Shown: piece by piece, positions 11,501 through 16,782 of the stretch
How positions within the stretch are numbered: position 1 is the stretch's first letter
Layout of the letters: every line of letters starts with the position of its first letter
NCBI GenBank assembly: GCA_900772775.1
Contig: CAAGRW010000189.1
Coordinates: 1 to 16,782 of the forward strand
Reading direction: 5' to 3'
From: Candidatus Rifleibacteriota bacterium
Lineage (GTDB): Bacteria; Vulcanimicrobiota; Xenobia; Xenobiales; Xenobiaceae
DNA: 16,782 nt
The notes under the pieces: model-generated
What the model was told of the DNA's origin: nothing
Seen by the model: the letters and a program-made list of their open reading frames with translations, nothing else
The model's database searches: none
Program-made: the position numbers and the translations under genes

Positions 11501-13218
11501 ACTTTGCCCAATTCGCTATGTTCATCGCCATAGAAGCATCCGCTAGGAAGTTCACCAGTTGTCTCTTTATTGGCCTCCAAAGCGTCGGCCAATTCGTTCA
11601 GCTTTTGGGCATAGTCGGTGGGACCGCATACTAAGAGAGCGCGTTGAGGAGCTTTGGCGTCGAAGTTGCGGCGTGATAAAGAAGCTTGGTAGGTGCTTTC
11701 GTAGGCTGCGCAAGCAGCGGCACTGCGAATATCAGCAATTAAATATTCGCGTTCTTTGGAGCTAAAAGCCCAAATTTGAACGGATCCGTCCCAAGCTGGA
11801 GAAGTGCGTTTGGAATTGTACTCTTCCAACACAACATGGAAGTTGCTGCCGCCAAAGCCGAAGGAAGAAACGCCGCTGCGACGTCTTTCACCTTCTTTTA
11901 CTACCCAAGGCTTGGTTTGTGTGCTCAAGTAGAAAGGAGTTTCGTCGATAGCCAACTTGGGGTTGGGGCGACTGATATGTAATGTAGGTAAAATAACTTT
12001 GTGGAAGAGAGACAGACTGGCTTTGCAAAGACTGGCAGCTCCAGCTGAAGCTTTGGTGTGGCCTATTTGAGATTTGACAGTACCTAAAGCGCATGAGTGC
12101 TCTTTTTTGACATCTTTGAAAACTTTTTTCAAAGCCTCAAACTCTACTACATCTCCGACTTTGGTGCCGGTTCCGTGGGCTTCGATTACTCCAACCGTTT
12201 CGGGATTTACTTCGGCTTCGGCATAAGCGCGTTCCAAAGCCAGGCTTTGACCGGCGGCGCTGGGAGCGTAAATGGCACCGGAGTTGCCATCGGAAGAGGA
12301 GCCTAAGCCTTTAATTACGGCATAAATTCTGTCGCCGTCTCTTTCAGCATCAGCTAAACGCTTAAGAACCAGCACTCCGACGCCCTCACCCAGAAGAGTA
12401 CCGTCAGAATCTTCTGAGAAGGGAGCTATATGGCCGGAATCAGAAAGAGCCGGAGTCTTGCTAAAGCAAGTAAACATGAAAATATCGTTAAAAGTGTCGG
12501 TACCGCCGGTCAAAACCATATCGGCTGCGCCTGCTCTGAGCTCAGATATAGCTAAATGGACAGCAGCCAAAGAACTGGCGCAAGCTGCATCTACAGCACA
12601 GTTCGTACCGTGTAAATCCAAGCGATTGGCAATACGTCCGGCTACTACGTTACCTAAAAGGCCGGGAAATGAATTTTCTTGCCAAGATACGTAAGAATCG
12701 GCAATACCGGCTACTACCTTTTCGGCAGTGGCTTTATCGATACCGGCTTCGGCCAAAGCTTTGCGCCATCTGGGGTGGCCTAAGCGAGCTCCCAGAGGAA
12801 TAACCATCTCTAAAGCGCCGGTCACGCCCAGAATTACACTGGTAGAATCTTTGGGCACTTCTTTGCCGCCAGCACCGTAACCGGCATCTTCCAGAGCAGC
12901 TTTGGCGCCAACTAAGCCGAGTAATTGGGAAGTATCTGTAGCTTCTAAAATATTCGGCGGGATATTAAATTCGGTAGGATCGAAGGGGTAGGGCTCCAAG
13001 AATCCGCCAACTTTGGCATAGCAACGATCGGGGCTGCTGTGATCTCCGTCGTATAAATCGTTTACCGACCAATGAGTCTCTGGAACCGGGCCTATACAAT
13101 CGGTACCGGAGCGAAGAATACGCCAAAAGCTTTGGCGACTGTCGGCTTTAGGAAAGAGACATCCCATGCCGATAATGGCAATGGGAATATTTTTATTATG
13201 ATTACAAGTAGAAGACAC
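5599..13218 (-). CDS. pfaA: PfaA-type PUFA synthase, KS-MAT-4xACP-KR-DH (2539 aa)
   Basis: This is a multidomain iterative synthase that carries the growing acyl chain. The KS (10-465) has Cys213 in DAACASS, His348 in EAHGTGT and His387 in QIGHTKASAG. The malonyl-type AT (575-870) has FLFPGQGSQ, Ser672 in GHSYGE, Arg697 (which normally holds the malonyl carboxylate) and His776 in AFHS. A long Ala/Pro/Gln-rich linker follows, with a helical segment near 1061-1120. Four ACPs carry LGxDSIKR with phosphopantetheine serines 1247, 1351, 1443 and 1539. A low-complexity linker (1580-1690) leads to the KR: a structural half from about 1698, TGGARGVT at 1902-1909, Ser2076/2077 and Tyr2090 in GQADYAMANE. 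The C-terminal double-hot-dog DH has the HxxxGxxxxP motif (His2269 to Pro2278) and an Asp2451-xxx-Gln2455 motif, so it looks catalytically complete. The start is GTG: an AGGAG 8 nt upstream overlaps the stop of the enoyl reductase gene, and the KS begins at residue 10. Four ACPs are fewer than in many marine PfaA proteins. The product is not predictable from sequence. Confidence 0.96.
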   Translation of the reverse strand: MSSTCNHNKNIPIAIIGMGCLFPKADSRQSFWRILRSGTDCIGPVPETHWSVNDLYDGDHSSPDRCYAKVGGFLEPYPFDPTEFNIPPNILEATDTSQLLGLVGAKAALEDAGYGAGGKEVPKDSTSVILGVTGALEMVIPLGARLGHPRWRKALAEAGIDKATAEKVVAGIADSYVSWQENSFPGLLGNVVAGRIANRLDLHGTNCAVDAACASSLAAVHLAISELRAGAADMVLTGGTDTFNDIFMFTCFSKTPALSDSGHIAPFSEDSDGTLLGEGVGVLVLKRLADAERDGDRIYAVIKGLGSSSDGNSGAIYAPSAAGQSLALERAYAEAEVNPETVGVIEAHGTGTKVGDVVEFEALKKVFKDVKKEHSCALGTVKSQIGHTKASAGAASLCKASLSLFHKVILPTLHISRPNPKLAIDETPFYLSTQTKPWVVKEGERRRSGVSSFGFGGSNFHVVLEEYNSKRTSPAWDGSVQIWAFSSKEREYLIADIRSAAACAAYESTYQASLSRRNFDAKAPQRALLVCGPTDYAQKLNELADALEANKETTGELPSGCFYGDEHSELGKVAFLFPGQGSQYVGMDREFFSIFPEALEALETAHNTLEAEQDPARLIFPVKRFVDGEDAANTKAITDTRAAQPCLGAVESSVAAILRSFGVEPQAMAGHSYGELVALQQAGVYSQADLFALSALRGSLMAKGDGGRGAMSAVSAPLETIEEVVKEVGGDLVLANRNHPTQGVISGSKEAVGQAEELCKSKRITARRLQVSAAFHSSLMATAKEPFCEALHKTEMHIPQVPVYADVTGKAYEADTEALRRILGEQLVSSVRFIDIIENMYADGFRTFIEVGPKTVLTGLVKKILGSKAHHMLSTDGRKGGGELQCLAQSLAQLAALGYPVELDKWEEPVAEPRHKRMSVPICGANYRTPGKHAPAPSCDPIKPVEGYQPLKFISDNPTVHPSAPPELGEIAFEPTNATAPNATESTVTKSANGLAAPQSTASLEAEPIKTSAAVASTPIFASSSAPTTALNNGTKLQKGSVSQAVPMTYEEKTAVLPTASNISMLSQAFQTIQAGLEAMQTLQQQTASAHLRFLDSQVQIQQTLQSIIASQQNLAQLSLGSGAATCVPSLELSLPAMPIEHPIAKQVASAPAMPVQQTAVEPSVPIAQAMAAFSTAEPLPKPISEAKSTSATQRESKPTFTATPQEAVQGDDLTAAILGVVAEMTGYPADMLNLDMNLETDLGIDSIKRVEILAAIQKRFPNASAIAPDEIGSMQTLRQIADKLATKSTAQETVVTTTVVPSSDKVADSSATSSVNPEKVLLDVVAETTGYPVETLNLDMDLENDLGVDSIKRVEILAAIQKQLPNSNSVAPDEIGSLRTLRQILDKLAPTAVEEVKTPSATTYNDASAEEVIIKIVAEMTGYPVETLNLDMDLENDLGIDSIKRVEILAAVQKQLPQAETISPEEIGALHTLRDIISRLGAQTKSQNQAETKVEVSGQPAPANQEQAVLQIVADMTGYPLETLNLDMDLENDLGIDSIKRVEILAAIQKIIPAASSIGPDEIGSLHTVRDILKRLGDDDKPTPPTDAPQKDAQGSGEEKKNEACRSVTPQADTVADTTDKAKQSAAEASTSQNKLETAAVQPVDNSSSLKAEAELQPEAATDLTSSLAPDGQMLKRRKLYYKESPAPNKPVEINTQGLYVITNDGYIAPALCAAMQQFGLQACLVSKDEPLTDQQLRLADRFAGLIAIMPSFPLYEQGDLFFKRNAAEEALKDCFKLVRQQCQLWKQVGQTPDFFLTVTRMDGHFGTFDEASNPIEAGLHGLAKVVAQEYPRLRSRSFDFCVDADPGHIATQILAELMVDGSNEVGIDRHNVRRIPVLREEKLDLTKVNLPAPGSTVIVTGGARGVTADCAKLLAKHCKLNFVLVGRSPIPVPEWTQTKSAKTARDLKTLLYQQSKQSGKSLSPKQLEGECRRILVNREIAQNISDIRALGSQVEYISLDVRDDSLIAQVVEDIHQRYGSIVGLIHGAGVLADRYICDKTDEQFNMVFDTKVNGLYNFMQALKDEPLQFVLTFSSVSARFGRPGQADYAMANEVMNKFTYAASSLYPKTRFNAMGWGPWEGGMVDESLKRKFEQLGVEVIERGRGARALTAEILAGHEQACELIMGAGFDVPHEDNAPSETSSEGKPTGEDGQEVSPLAQSLGLDKDEEAKESERPFALTGPKPVPPQSLVSSADTDELSADWARRSHSDPYSRTLNAERYPLLEDHVLGGHSVMPTALMVELAAQACHKYFPQYRFLGCDNLRILKPITLPRGEEHDEPAKIIADTDITIVIQKVERIDSELLVYFAIEHCKPNARPLKCVEGTAVLTAQRQAKPLRKHDRHPLEENGYPCTMPEAYDKYLFHGPKLRGINKVRSCNKHGLAANVEDRGHALVNHPQEKPITNPLFLDCALQSGLLWSGAERGLCSLPMFGGRYRQYVDKFPAKAQILLYPKEVGESQMCGDVFVVDEEGRVLAEWQDVRWVMSPTLAKSFRSNKL
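8411..8420 (-). other. A10 homopolymer in the pfaA coding strand (possible slippage site)
   Basis: The coding strand has ten consecutive A residues spanning codons 1600-1603 (Glu-Lys-Lys-Asn), in the linker between the fourth ACP and the KR. One extra A puts a TGA immediately after the tract. One A fewer reads ATG and five further codons to a TAA. Either slip would therefore give a protein of about 1600 residues ending after the ACPs. The tract is seen directly; any slippage in vivo is inference. Confidence 0.6.
8482..9585 (-). repeat. Four tandem acyl carrier protein domains in pfaA
   Basis: Four copies of a roughly 75-residue ACP lie at residues 1212-1286, 1317-1390, 1409-1483 and 1505-1579. 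Their active serines are 104, 92 and 96 residues apart. Each copy has the pattern MTGYP (TTGYP in copy 2), LNLDM, LGxDSIKRVEILAA and an EIGS/EIGA motif before helix 4. Copies 2 to 4 share NLDMDLENDLG, whereas copy 1 has NLDMNLETDLG, so copy 1 is the outlier. Copies 2 and 3 also share long stretches at DNA level around the LNLDMDLEN segment. In Pfa systems the ACPs act in parallel, and their number affects yield rather than product identity. The linkers are Ser/Thr/Ala/Gln-rich. Confidence 0.96.
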
Positions 13219-13226
13219 TATAAAGA

Positions 13227-13231
13227 CTCCT
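13227..13231 (-). promoter_or_regulatory. Ribosome binding site for pfaA, overlapping the pfaD stop codon
   Basis: AGGAG on the minus strand lies 8 nt upstream of the GTG start at 13218 and shares two bases with the TAG stop of the enoyl reductase gene (13232-13230). It decides the GTG start, since no in-frame ATG lies between it and the KS domain. The overlap suggests translational coupling of the two genes. Confidence 0.8.
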
Positions 13232-14867
13232 ATAACAGCGAAGCTAATTCTTGGAAAGGAAGAGGCTCAAAGCAGCTCCATTGAGCCGGAATTTCAACCC
13301 CTTGATTGGCAATTAAGGCAGCTCGAGTGAGAATACAGGCTCCGGCCATAATATTCAGGGCTGCCAAATCTGCGTGGCGCTCTTTTACGTTCTCTAGAAA
13401 TGTTCCTTTGCACCACTGATTAAAGCTGCCCATGGACGGGCCGCACCAAATCTGGTAATCGGCTCGCCTGTCTGGCAATCCGGCGTTGGCCCAACGTGAA
13501 GCCTGGCCCAAGTAAGAGCGAAATACCAAAGCCATCATGTGTTTGGGATCGCTCTCGGCTTTGGCTATTTGGCGCGGATCGCGTTTGGCAAAAAATGCTT
13601 TGGTACTTTGCCAGGCTTCGGCGAAGCTGGCTCGCAGCATAGTCTTTTCTATTTGATCTTTGACTGCGGTTGGCACTTCGTCGAAGGAAGCGTAAGCGCG
13701 GTAAATTTCGTAAAGGCGTTTGGCTCGTACCGGGAACATAGTGCCCCATTTTAACACTTGTACGTTGACGCCCATTTCAAACATATCGGCGGCCGGTGCC
13801 ATAGCGACGTCGGCTGGAGAAGCTTTGGCTAGCATTTCTCTGACTGCGTCGCTAGAGCCGGATTCTACGCAAGCTTGATTTATAGAGCCGGTCATTACAT
13901 AGGCTGCTCCCATAGCGAAAGCAGCTGCGGCAGCTTGTGGGGTGGCTATACCTCCGGCTGCACCGACAGGTACGCTCCAGCCAAAGCGCTCTTGCATGCG
14001 ATCGCGCAAGTTGATAACCGAAGGCAATAAACCGAAGGCCGGACGATTATCGGTGTGGCCGCCGCTATCTGCTTCGGCAGTTAAAGCTGAAGCTGGAGGC
14101 ACAAAGCGGGCCAGTTCAGCTTCTTCGGCTGTCAACGCTCCTTGATCGACTAGAGAGGTAATCATCTCTGGTGGCGGAGGAGAAAGTAATTTTGAAGCCA
14201 CTTCCAACCTGGAAATCTTGGCAAAGACATGGTGTGGCGCATATATACTACCGTCAGCCAGTCGTTTTAAGCCACTGTAGCGGTAGTGGAGAAGTGCCGG
14301 TGTAAGGCCCAAAAATGCTGAAGCCTCTATGCAGTGGATATTTTCGGCAATGAAAAGCTTGGCAAGGTTATTTTCCAATTGCGGATTGGAGGGACTGTGA
14401 ATTAAATTGAGACCGTACGGAAGATTGCCCAGCTTGCTTCTGAGCGAATGTATATGTTTGGTTACTTCGTCTAAGCTGAGACCGGCTGAACCGAAAAAGC
14501 CCATCATTCCAGATTTAGCCATGGCCAAAACTAAATCTTCGGAGGCAATGGCATTGGCCATAGAGCCGCTCAAGCAAGCGTAACGCAGAGAGTAAGTGCG
14601 GCGGAAAGATTCTTGCCCCAGGGTGTTGGGTAATAATGGGGGAGCTATAGCTAAAAGGGGGAGACTTCCTGCCGATGAGGCTGATTCGAATTGGCAAGAG
14701 CCATTTCCATAGAGGGTGAAAGGAAGATTCTTTCCCCGCCATACTGAAGGTGAAGATACGGCGAAAACGGGATTCTTTAGATTGCGCAAGATAGCAACGG
14801 GATCTTGAGAGACAGCATTGGGGCCGGGAGTCCAGCTGCCCACCGCTTTTATGCAGGAATTTGCCAT
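13230..14867 (-). CDS. pfaD: PfaD-type trans-acting enoyl reductase of PUFA synthase (545 aa)
   Basis: This is an FMN-dependent enoyl reductase of the nitronate monooxygenase-like TIM-barrel family. It works in trans on enoyl-ACP intermediates of the Pfa complex in the cytosol. Hallmarks of PfaD are visible in order: YGLNLIHSP (151-159), EASAFL (181-186), AEADSGGHTDNRP (264-276), the flavin-phosphate-type GAAGGIATP (302-310), TGSINQAC (326-333) and APAADMFEMGV (357-367). A C-terminal helical region of about 165 residues follows, as in full-length family members. The length of 545 residues is normal for PfaD. The ATG at 14867 is preceded by a weak AAAGGA about 16 nt away; the nearest upstream ATG is out of frame. 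It is the first gene of the operon, and the pfaA start lies 11 nt beyond its stop. The related PKS 'trans-ER' proteins look similar, but the flanking genes settle the Pfa assignment. Confidence 0.95.
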   Translation of the reverse strand: MANSCIKAVGSWTPGPNAVSQDPVAILRNLKNPVFAVSSPSVWRGKNLPFTLYGNGSCQFESASSAGSLPLLAIAPPLLPNTLGQESFRRTYSLRYACLSGSMANAIASEDLVLAMAKSGMMGFFGSAGLSLDEVTKHIHSLRSKLGNLPYGLNLIHSPSNPQLENNLAKLFIAENIHCIEASAFLGLTPALLHYRYSGLKRLADGSIYAPHHVFAKISRLEVASKLLSPPPPEMITSLVDQGALTAEEAELARFVPPASALTAEADSGGHTDNRPAFGLLPSVINLRDRMQERFGWSVPVGAAGGIATPQAAAAAFAMGAAYVMTGSINQACVESGSSDAVREMLAKASPADVAMAPAADMFEMGVNVQVLKWGTMFPVRAKRLYEIYRAYASFDEVPTAVKDQIEKTMLRASFAEAWQSTKAFFAKRDPRQIAKAESDPKHMMALVFRSYLGQASRWANAGLPDRRADYQIWCGPSMGSFNQWCKGTFLENVKERHADLAALNIMAGACILTRAALIANQGVEIPAQWSCFEPLPFQELASLL

Positions 14868-14919
14868 GTTGATATAGTTTGTATCCTTTTAGCCATTTTA
14901 GAACGGCCAGTTTTTACCT

Positions 14920-14953
14920 AAAAAAAGAGAATGAGAACAGCAAAGCCGTTCTC
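14920..14953 (-). terminator. Terminator-like hairpin with U-tract in the pfaD leader (possible attenuator)
   Basis: Read on the minus strand, 14953-14933 folds into a 9-bp stem (GAGAACGGC with GCUGUUCUC, one G-U pair) closed by a UUU loop. AUUCUC and then seven U (14926-14920) follow. On the plus strand the wobble becomes an A-C mismatch and there is no T tail, so the structure suits leftward RNA only. It lies about 50 nt after the predicted start of transcription and 52 nt before the pfaD ATG. No leftward gene ends upstream of it in the window, so its position suits attenuation of the pfa operon better than ordinary termination. The six-base gap before the U run weakens it as an intrinsic terminator. 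Confidence 0.5.
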
Positions 14954-15010
14954 TGTGCTCAGGCCCTGCCTTCTCGGATTTGATAGTCGACAATTGGGGC
15001 ACTTCCCACT

Positions 15011-15039
15011 AATTTACTGAAGTTTGGCTTGACTGTCAA
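15011..15039 (-). promoter_or_regulatory. Predicted sigma70-type promoter of the pfa operon
   Basis: On the minus strand a perfect TTGACA (15039-15034) is separated by 17 nt from TAAATT (15016-15011), which keeps the first, second and last bases of the -10 consensus. Transcription would start near 15004, giving a leader of about 137 nt before pfaD. No better minus-strand candidate was seen between 14868 and 15083. Confidence 0.6.
15029..15039. promoter_or_regulatory. Perfect palindrome at the divergent -35 position (possible operator)
   Basis: TTGACTGTCAA is a perfect 5-1-5 inverted repeat. Its left-reading half gives the TTGACA -35 box of the pfa promoter, and its right-reading half gives TTGACT, which could serve the divergent gene at 15084, although the matching rightward -10 (TATGTG, 15051-15056) is poor. 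A regulator bound here could act on both directions. That role is inference, because a 5-bp half-site next to a -35 box can also arise by chance. Confidence 0.35.
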
Positions 15040-15083
15040 ATTTTTTTGTCTATGTGTAGCCTGTTTGCTTTGGGACAAGTGTA

Positions 15084-15989
15084 ATGGAAAGCGGCTTGGG
15101 GGAAGAGCAGGAATCAACCGTGCCTAAGTGCAAATTTACTGCCATGATTACCCGCGAAATTTTAGCTAAATTTTTAAGATATTACGCTGTTGCTTATCGC
15201 CTAGAACACGATATCGACTGGGTGAAAGCTGACGCTTCTTTTTGGAGCTATGAACTGGCCGTGCAGCCCGATTCAAAGTCTAAACTTACTGCTTTGCTTG
15301 AAGCTTTTAAGGGCAAGACTGTCGTCGTCAACGAAGCTGTGGGCAGCATAATTTGCAAGGCTCCTTTTTATAAAATAGACGTGGTTCCGTCTTTGGAAGA
15401 GATGGTCGGTGGCTTAGAATCTAAAGCCAAAGAATTGATTGGCTCGAAGTTCCAGATTCAAATTCTTATTTCTCACAAAGACAACGAGCTTAAAGATGAT
15501 TTCAGTCGTGATCAAAAATGGCAATGGCTCATCTCTTCGCCGCGTATTTGTGAGTTGTTTATTTTGGGACAAATCACCGAGGATGGGGTCATTTTTGATT
15601 CTTGTTACCATTCTTGCTACCAGTCTGATCACAACCGCGACATCAGTGAAGATATTGCTGTAATTATTGGACAGTGGGAGAAAGTCTACAAAGAAGTGGC
15701 TTCAGCTTATATGGCTCCTTTTAACGAGCAAGCTTTGTTGGACGTTTTGAAAAAGGAAAACTGGGGTGCCAGTTCCAGCGAGCATACTTACCCTTGCGAA
15801 AGCCAAGAAGAAGCTGAGGAAATTTTCGAAACTTGTCAAAAGTTGGGCATTTTCAAAGATAGAGAAATGTCCAAAGAGAAACATATCTTGCGCAGCAAGC
15901 TTGGTTTAATTGAGCTTATCGATTTGGTTTATAGCCGTCGATATGCCAGAGCCTATCAGCTTTTCGGCAGTGAGGTTTTGCCAGAATAG
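15084..15989 (+). CDS. Unrecognised protein, 301 aa, divergent from the pfa operon
   Basis: I do not recognise this family. The protein has no N-terminal signal sequence or membrane segment, so it is probably cytosolic. Visible features are an aromatic-rich helical start (KFLRYYAVAYRLEHDIDW, about residues 29-46), alternating hydrophobic strands in the middle, a Cys/His-rich patch near 170-183 (DSCYHSCYQSDH) and a Lys/Glu-rich helical C-terminus. Both its base composition and its clean stop-free length support a real gene. The ATG at 15084 has a weak GGGA about 9 nt upstream. An internal ATG at 15144, just before ITREILAKFLR, is an alternative start without a visible ribosome site. It is transcribed away from the pfa genes, and the 216-bp shared upstream region allows but does not prove co-regulation. 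Confidence 0.8.
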   Translation: MESGLGEEQESTVPKCKFTAMITREILAKFLRYYAVAYRLEHDIDWVKADASFWSYELAVQPDSKSKLTALLEAFKGKTVVVNEAVGSIICKAPFYKIDVVPSLEEMVGGLESKAKELIGSKFQIQILISHKDNELKDDFSRDQKWQWLISSPRICELFILGQITEDGVIFDSCYHSCYQSDHNRDISEDIAVIIGQWEKVYKEVASAYMAPFNEQALLDVLKKENWGASSSEHTYPCESQEEAEEIFETCQKLGIFKDREMSKEKHILRSKLGLIELIDLVYSRRYARAYQLFGSEVLPE

Positions 15990-16010
15990 CCTTTTTAGCT
16001 ATGTTTGTTG

Positions 16011-16016
16011 TATAAT
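16011..16016 (+). promoter_or_regulatory. Possible -10 box upstream of the nuclease-like gene
   Basis: A perfect TATAAT lies 22 nt after the stop of the upstream gene and 78 nt before the ATG at 16095. No convincing -35 box was found at 15-18 nt spacing, so this is a weak promoter call. If it is used, the RNA would contain the hairpin at 16034-16073 in its leader. Confidence 0.3.
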
Positions 16017-16033
16017 TTGCGTACAGTTATAAG

Positions 16034-16073
16034 AGGCGGTGCGGTTGTTTTGCAGTCGGCCGTCTGTTTTTTT
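16034..16073 (+). terminator. Hairpin followed by T7 between the two plus-strand genes
   Basis: AGGCGG (16034-16039) can pair with CCGTCT (16060-16065, one G-U in RNA) around a 20-nt loop that itself holds a TGC/GCA pairing. One base later comes T7 (16067-16073). It lies 45 nt after the stop of the 15084 gene, so the plain reading is its terminator. The loop is large and the stem short, so efficiency is uncertain. The T7 belongs to a motif also present in the pfaD leader. Confidence 0.4.
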
Positions 16074-16080
16074 AGGTAAA

Positions 16081-16086
16081 GAGGAG
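16081..16086 (+). promoter_or_regulatory. Ribosome binding site of the nuclease-like gene
   Basis: GAGGAG with an 8-nt spacer to the ATG at 16095. It supports this start, which is followed directly by a signal sequence. Confidence 0.75.
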
Positions 16087-16094
16087 TTGGGCTT

Positions 16095-16782
16095 ATGTCT
16101 TTTCCCAAACAAGGTGCAAAAACTTTTGTCTATTCGCTGGCCTTCCTGATTGGAGCTGGCTTATGTTTTGCTAACGGTGCGGCCTGTAGTAGCAATACTT
16201 CTTCAGCTGAGTCTGGACAAGTTGGCCATAAAGTGTCCCAGTCAGAGCAATCTACTTCTGATAATTACACGCAATTGGCCAAAAATAACAAAGCCCAAAA
16301 AGCTGTCAAAAAGTCGGAAGCAGCTTCTAAAGAAGATAATGACGAGCAATTTAATAAACAAGTTATCACTTTGGCTACTTGGAACTTAGAAAATTTCTTT
16401 GATACTGTTGACGATCCGTACAATGACGATGTACTTACCGAAGCTGAATACGGCGACAAGCTCACTCGAGTTAGCTCGGTACTTCAAGAAGTAAATGCTG
16501 ATATTGTTGGCATTGAAGAAATAGAAAATGCCCAAGTAATTTCTGATTTAAGTAAGCGCAGCGGTTATCCTTATTATGTGCTTATTCCCGGCAATGATCG
16601 TATTCGTGGCATCAACGTAGGTGTACTTTCTAAAGTTCCGGTGCGTAACGCGGTCTCTCATATTCAAGATCGGTTTACACAAAAAGATGGTAAGCGCTCT
16701 TCCGTATTCTCCCGCGATTGCTTAGAAGTCCATTTTAAGCATAAAAGCAATTTTACTCTTTTGGTCAATCATTTTAAGAGTA
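16095..16782 (+). CDS. Exported endonuclease/exonuclease/phosphatase-family protein, C-terminus cut off by window edge
   Basis: Residues 1-30 form a signal sequence: Lys5/Lys9, then a hydrophobic core FVYSLAFLIGAGLCFA. Cys31 follows GAA, so lipidation is possible, but the -3 Gly is a poor lipobox. Residues 32-87 are a polar Ser/Lys/Gln-rich spacer. The catalytic fold then begins: TWNLENFFD (95-103) with the metal-binding Asn, IVGIEEIEN (137-145) with the catalytic-site Glu, and LLVNHFKS (222-229) at the edge. This is the Mg-dependent endonuclease/exonuclease/phosphatase superfamily, which includes secreted DNases and phosphodiesterases. The WNLENFFD plus EEIEN pattern is most like extracellular nuclease-type members, but the substrate cannot be fixed without the missing His/Asp C-terminal motifs. 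A link to the pfa system is not evident. Confidence 0.88.
   Translation, partial: MSFPKQGAKTFVYSLAFLIGAGLCFANGAACSSNTSSAESGQVGHKVSQSEQSTSDNYTQLAKNNKAQKAVKKSEAASKEDNDEQFNKQVITLATWNLENFFDTVDDPYNDDVLTEAEYGDKLTRVSSVLQEVNADIVGIEEIENAQVISDLSKRSGYPYYVLIPGNDRIRGINVGVLSKVPVRNAVSHIQDRFTQKDGKRSSVFSRDCLEVHFKHKSNFTLLVNHFKS

Noticed and set aside
14900..14952. Classical antiterminator pairing in the pfaD leader
   Set aside because: The 8-bp pairing is perfect, but its second arm is transcribed after the terminator's U-tract, so it could not form in time to prevent termination. It is kept only as a comment in the findings.
15029..15056. Rightward promoter for the 15084 gene (TTGACT with TATGTG)
   Set aside because: The -10 box matches only three of six bases, so I report only the palindrome and do not call a rightward promoter.
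16179..16190. Definite lipoprotein signal at Cys31 of the nuclease-like protein
   Set aside because: The residues before Cys are Gly-Ala-Ala, without the usual Leu/Val/Ile at -3, so lipidation is left open.

Overview
The window is bacterial, of moderate GC and densely coding. About 90 percent of it is one leftward operon for a polyunsaturated-fatty-acid (Pfa) type iterative synthase. I cannot name the phylum from the sequence. The gene order (enoyl reductase first, then KS-MAT-ACPs-KR-DH, then KS-CLF-AT-DH) is the three-gene layout I know from myxobacteria (pfa1-pfa2-pfa3). It differs from marine gammaproteobacteria, where the order is pfaA-B-C-D and the PfaB acyltransferase is a separate gene. 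The base composition is much lower in GC than typical myxobacteria, so the host is probably another lineage carrying the same fused architecture.

Layout, in the direction of operon transcription (right to left). A strong sigma70-like promoter lies at 15039-15011 in a 216-bp divergent intergenic region. A leader of about 137 nt follows and contains a terminator-like hairpin plus U-tract (14953-14920). Then come the PfaD-type trans-acting enoyl reductase (14867-13230), a 2539-residue PfaA-type megasynthase (13218-5599; KS, malonyl-AT, four tandem ACPs, KR, PKS-type DH), and after a 40-nt gap a third megasynthase gene (5558 to beyond the left edge; KS, chain-length-factor-like KS, PfaB-like AT, FabA-like DH, incomplete). 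The missing left part would be expected to hold further DH domains.

To the right, on the plus strand, are an unrecognised 301-residue protein (15084-15989) and the first 229 residues of an exported endonuclease/exonuclease/phosphatase-family protein (16095 to beyond the right edge).

How it works together, by analogy with characterised Pfa systems: the malonyl-AT loads the four parallel ACPs, the KS and KS-CLF pair extend, the KR, PS-DH and FabA-like DH domains reduce, dehydrate and isomerise, and PfaD reduces selected enoyl intermediates in trans. The product is probably a long-chain polyunsaturated or related polyketide-like fatty acid, but its identity cannot be read from sequence. The phosphopantetheinyl transferase needed to activate the ACPs is not in the window.

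The least explained features are regulatory. They are a palindrome that forms the pfa -35 box, a terminator-like leader hairpin with no upstream gene to terminate, a near-identical 18-nt motif in the leaders of both pfaD and the nuclease-like gene, and a 10-A coding homopolymer in the megasynthase between the ACPs and KR where a slip in either direction stops translation almost at once.
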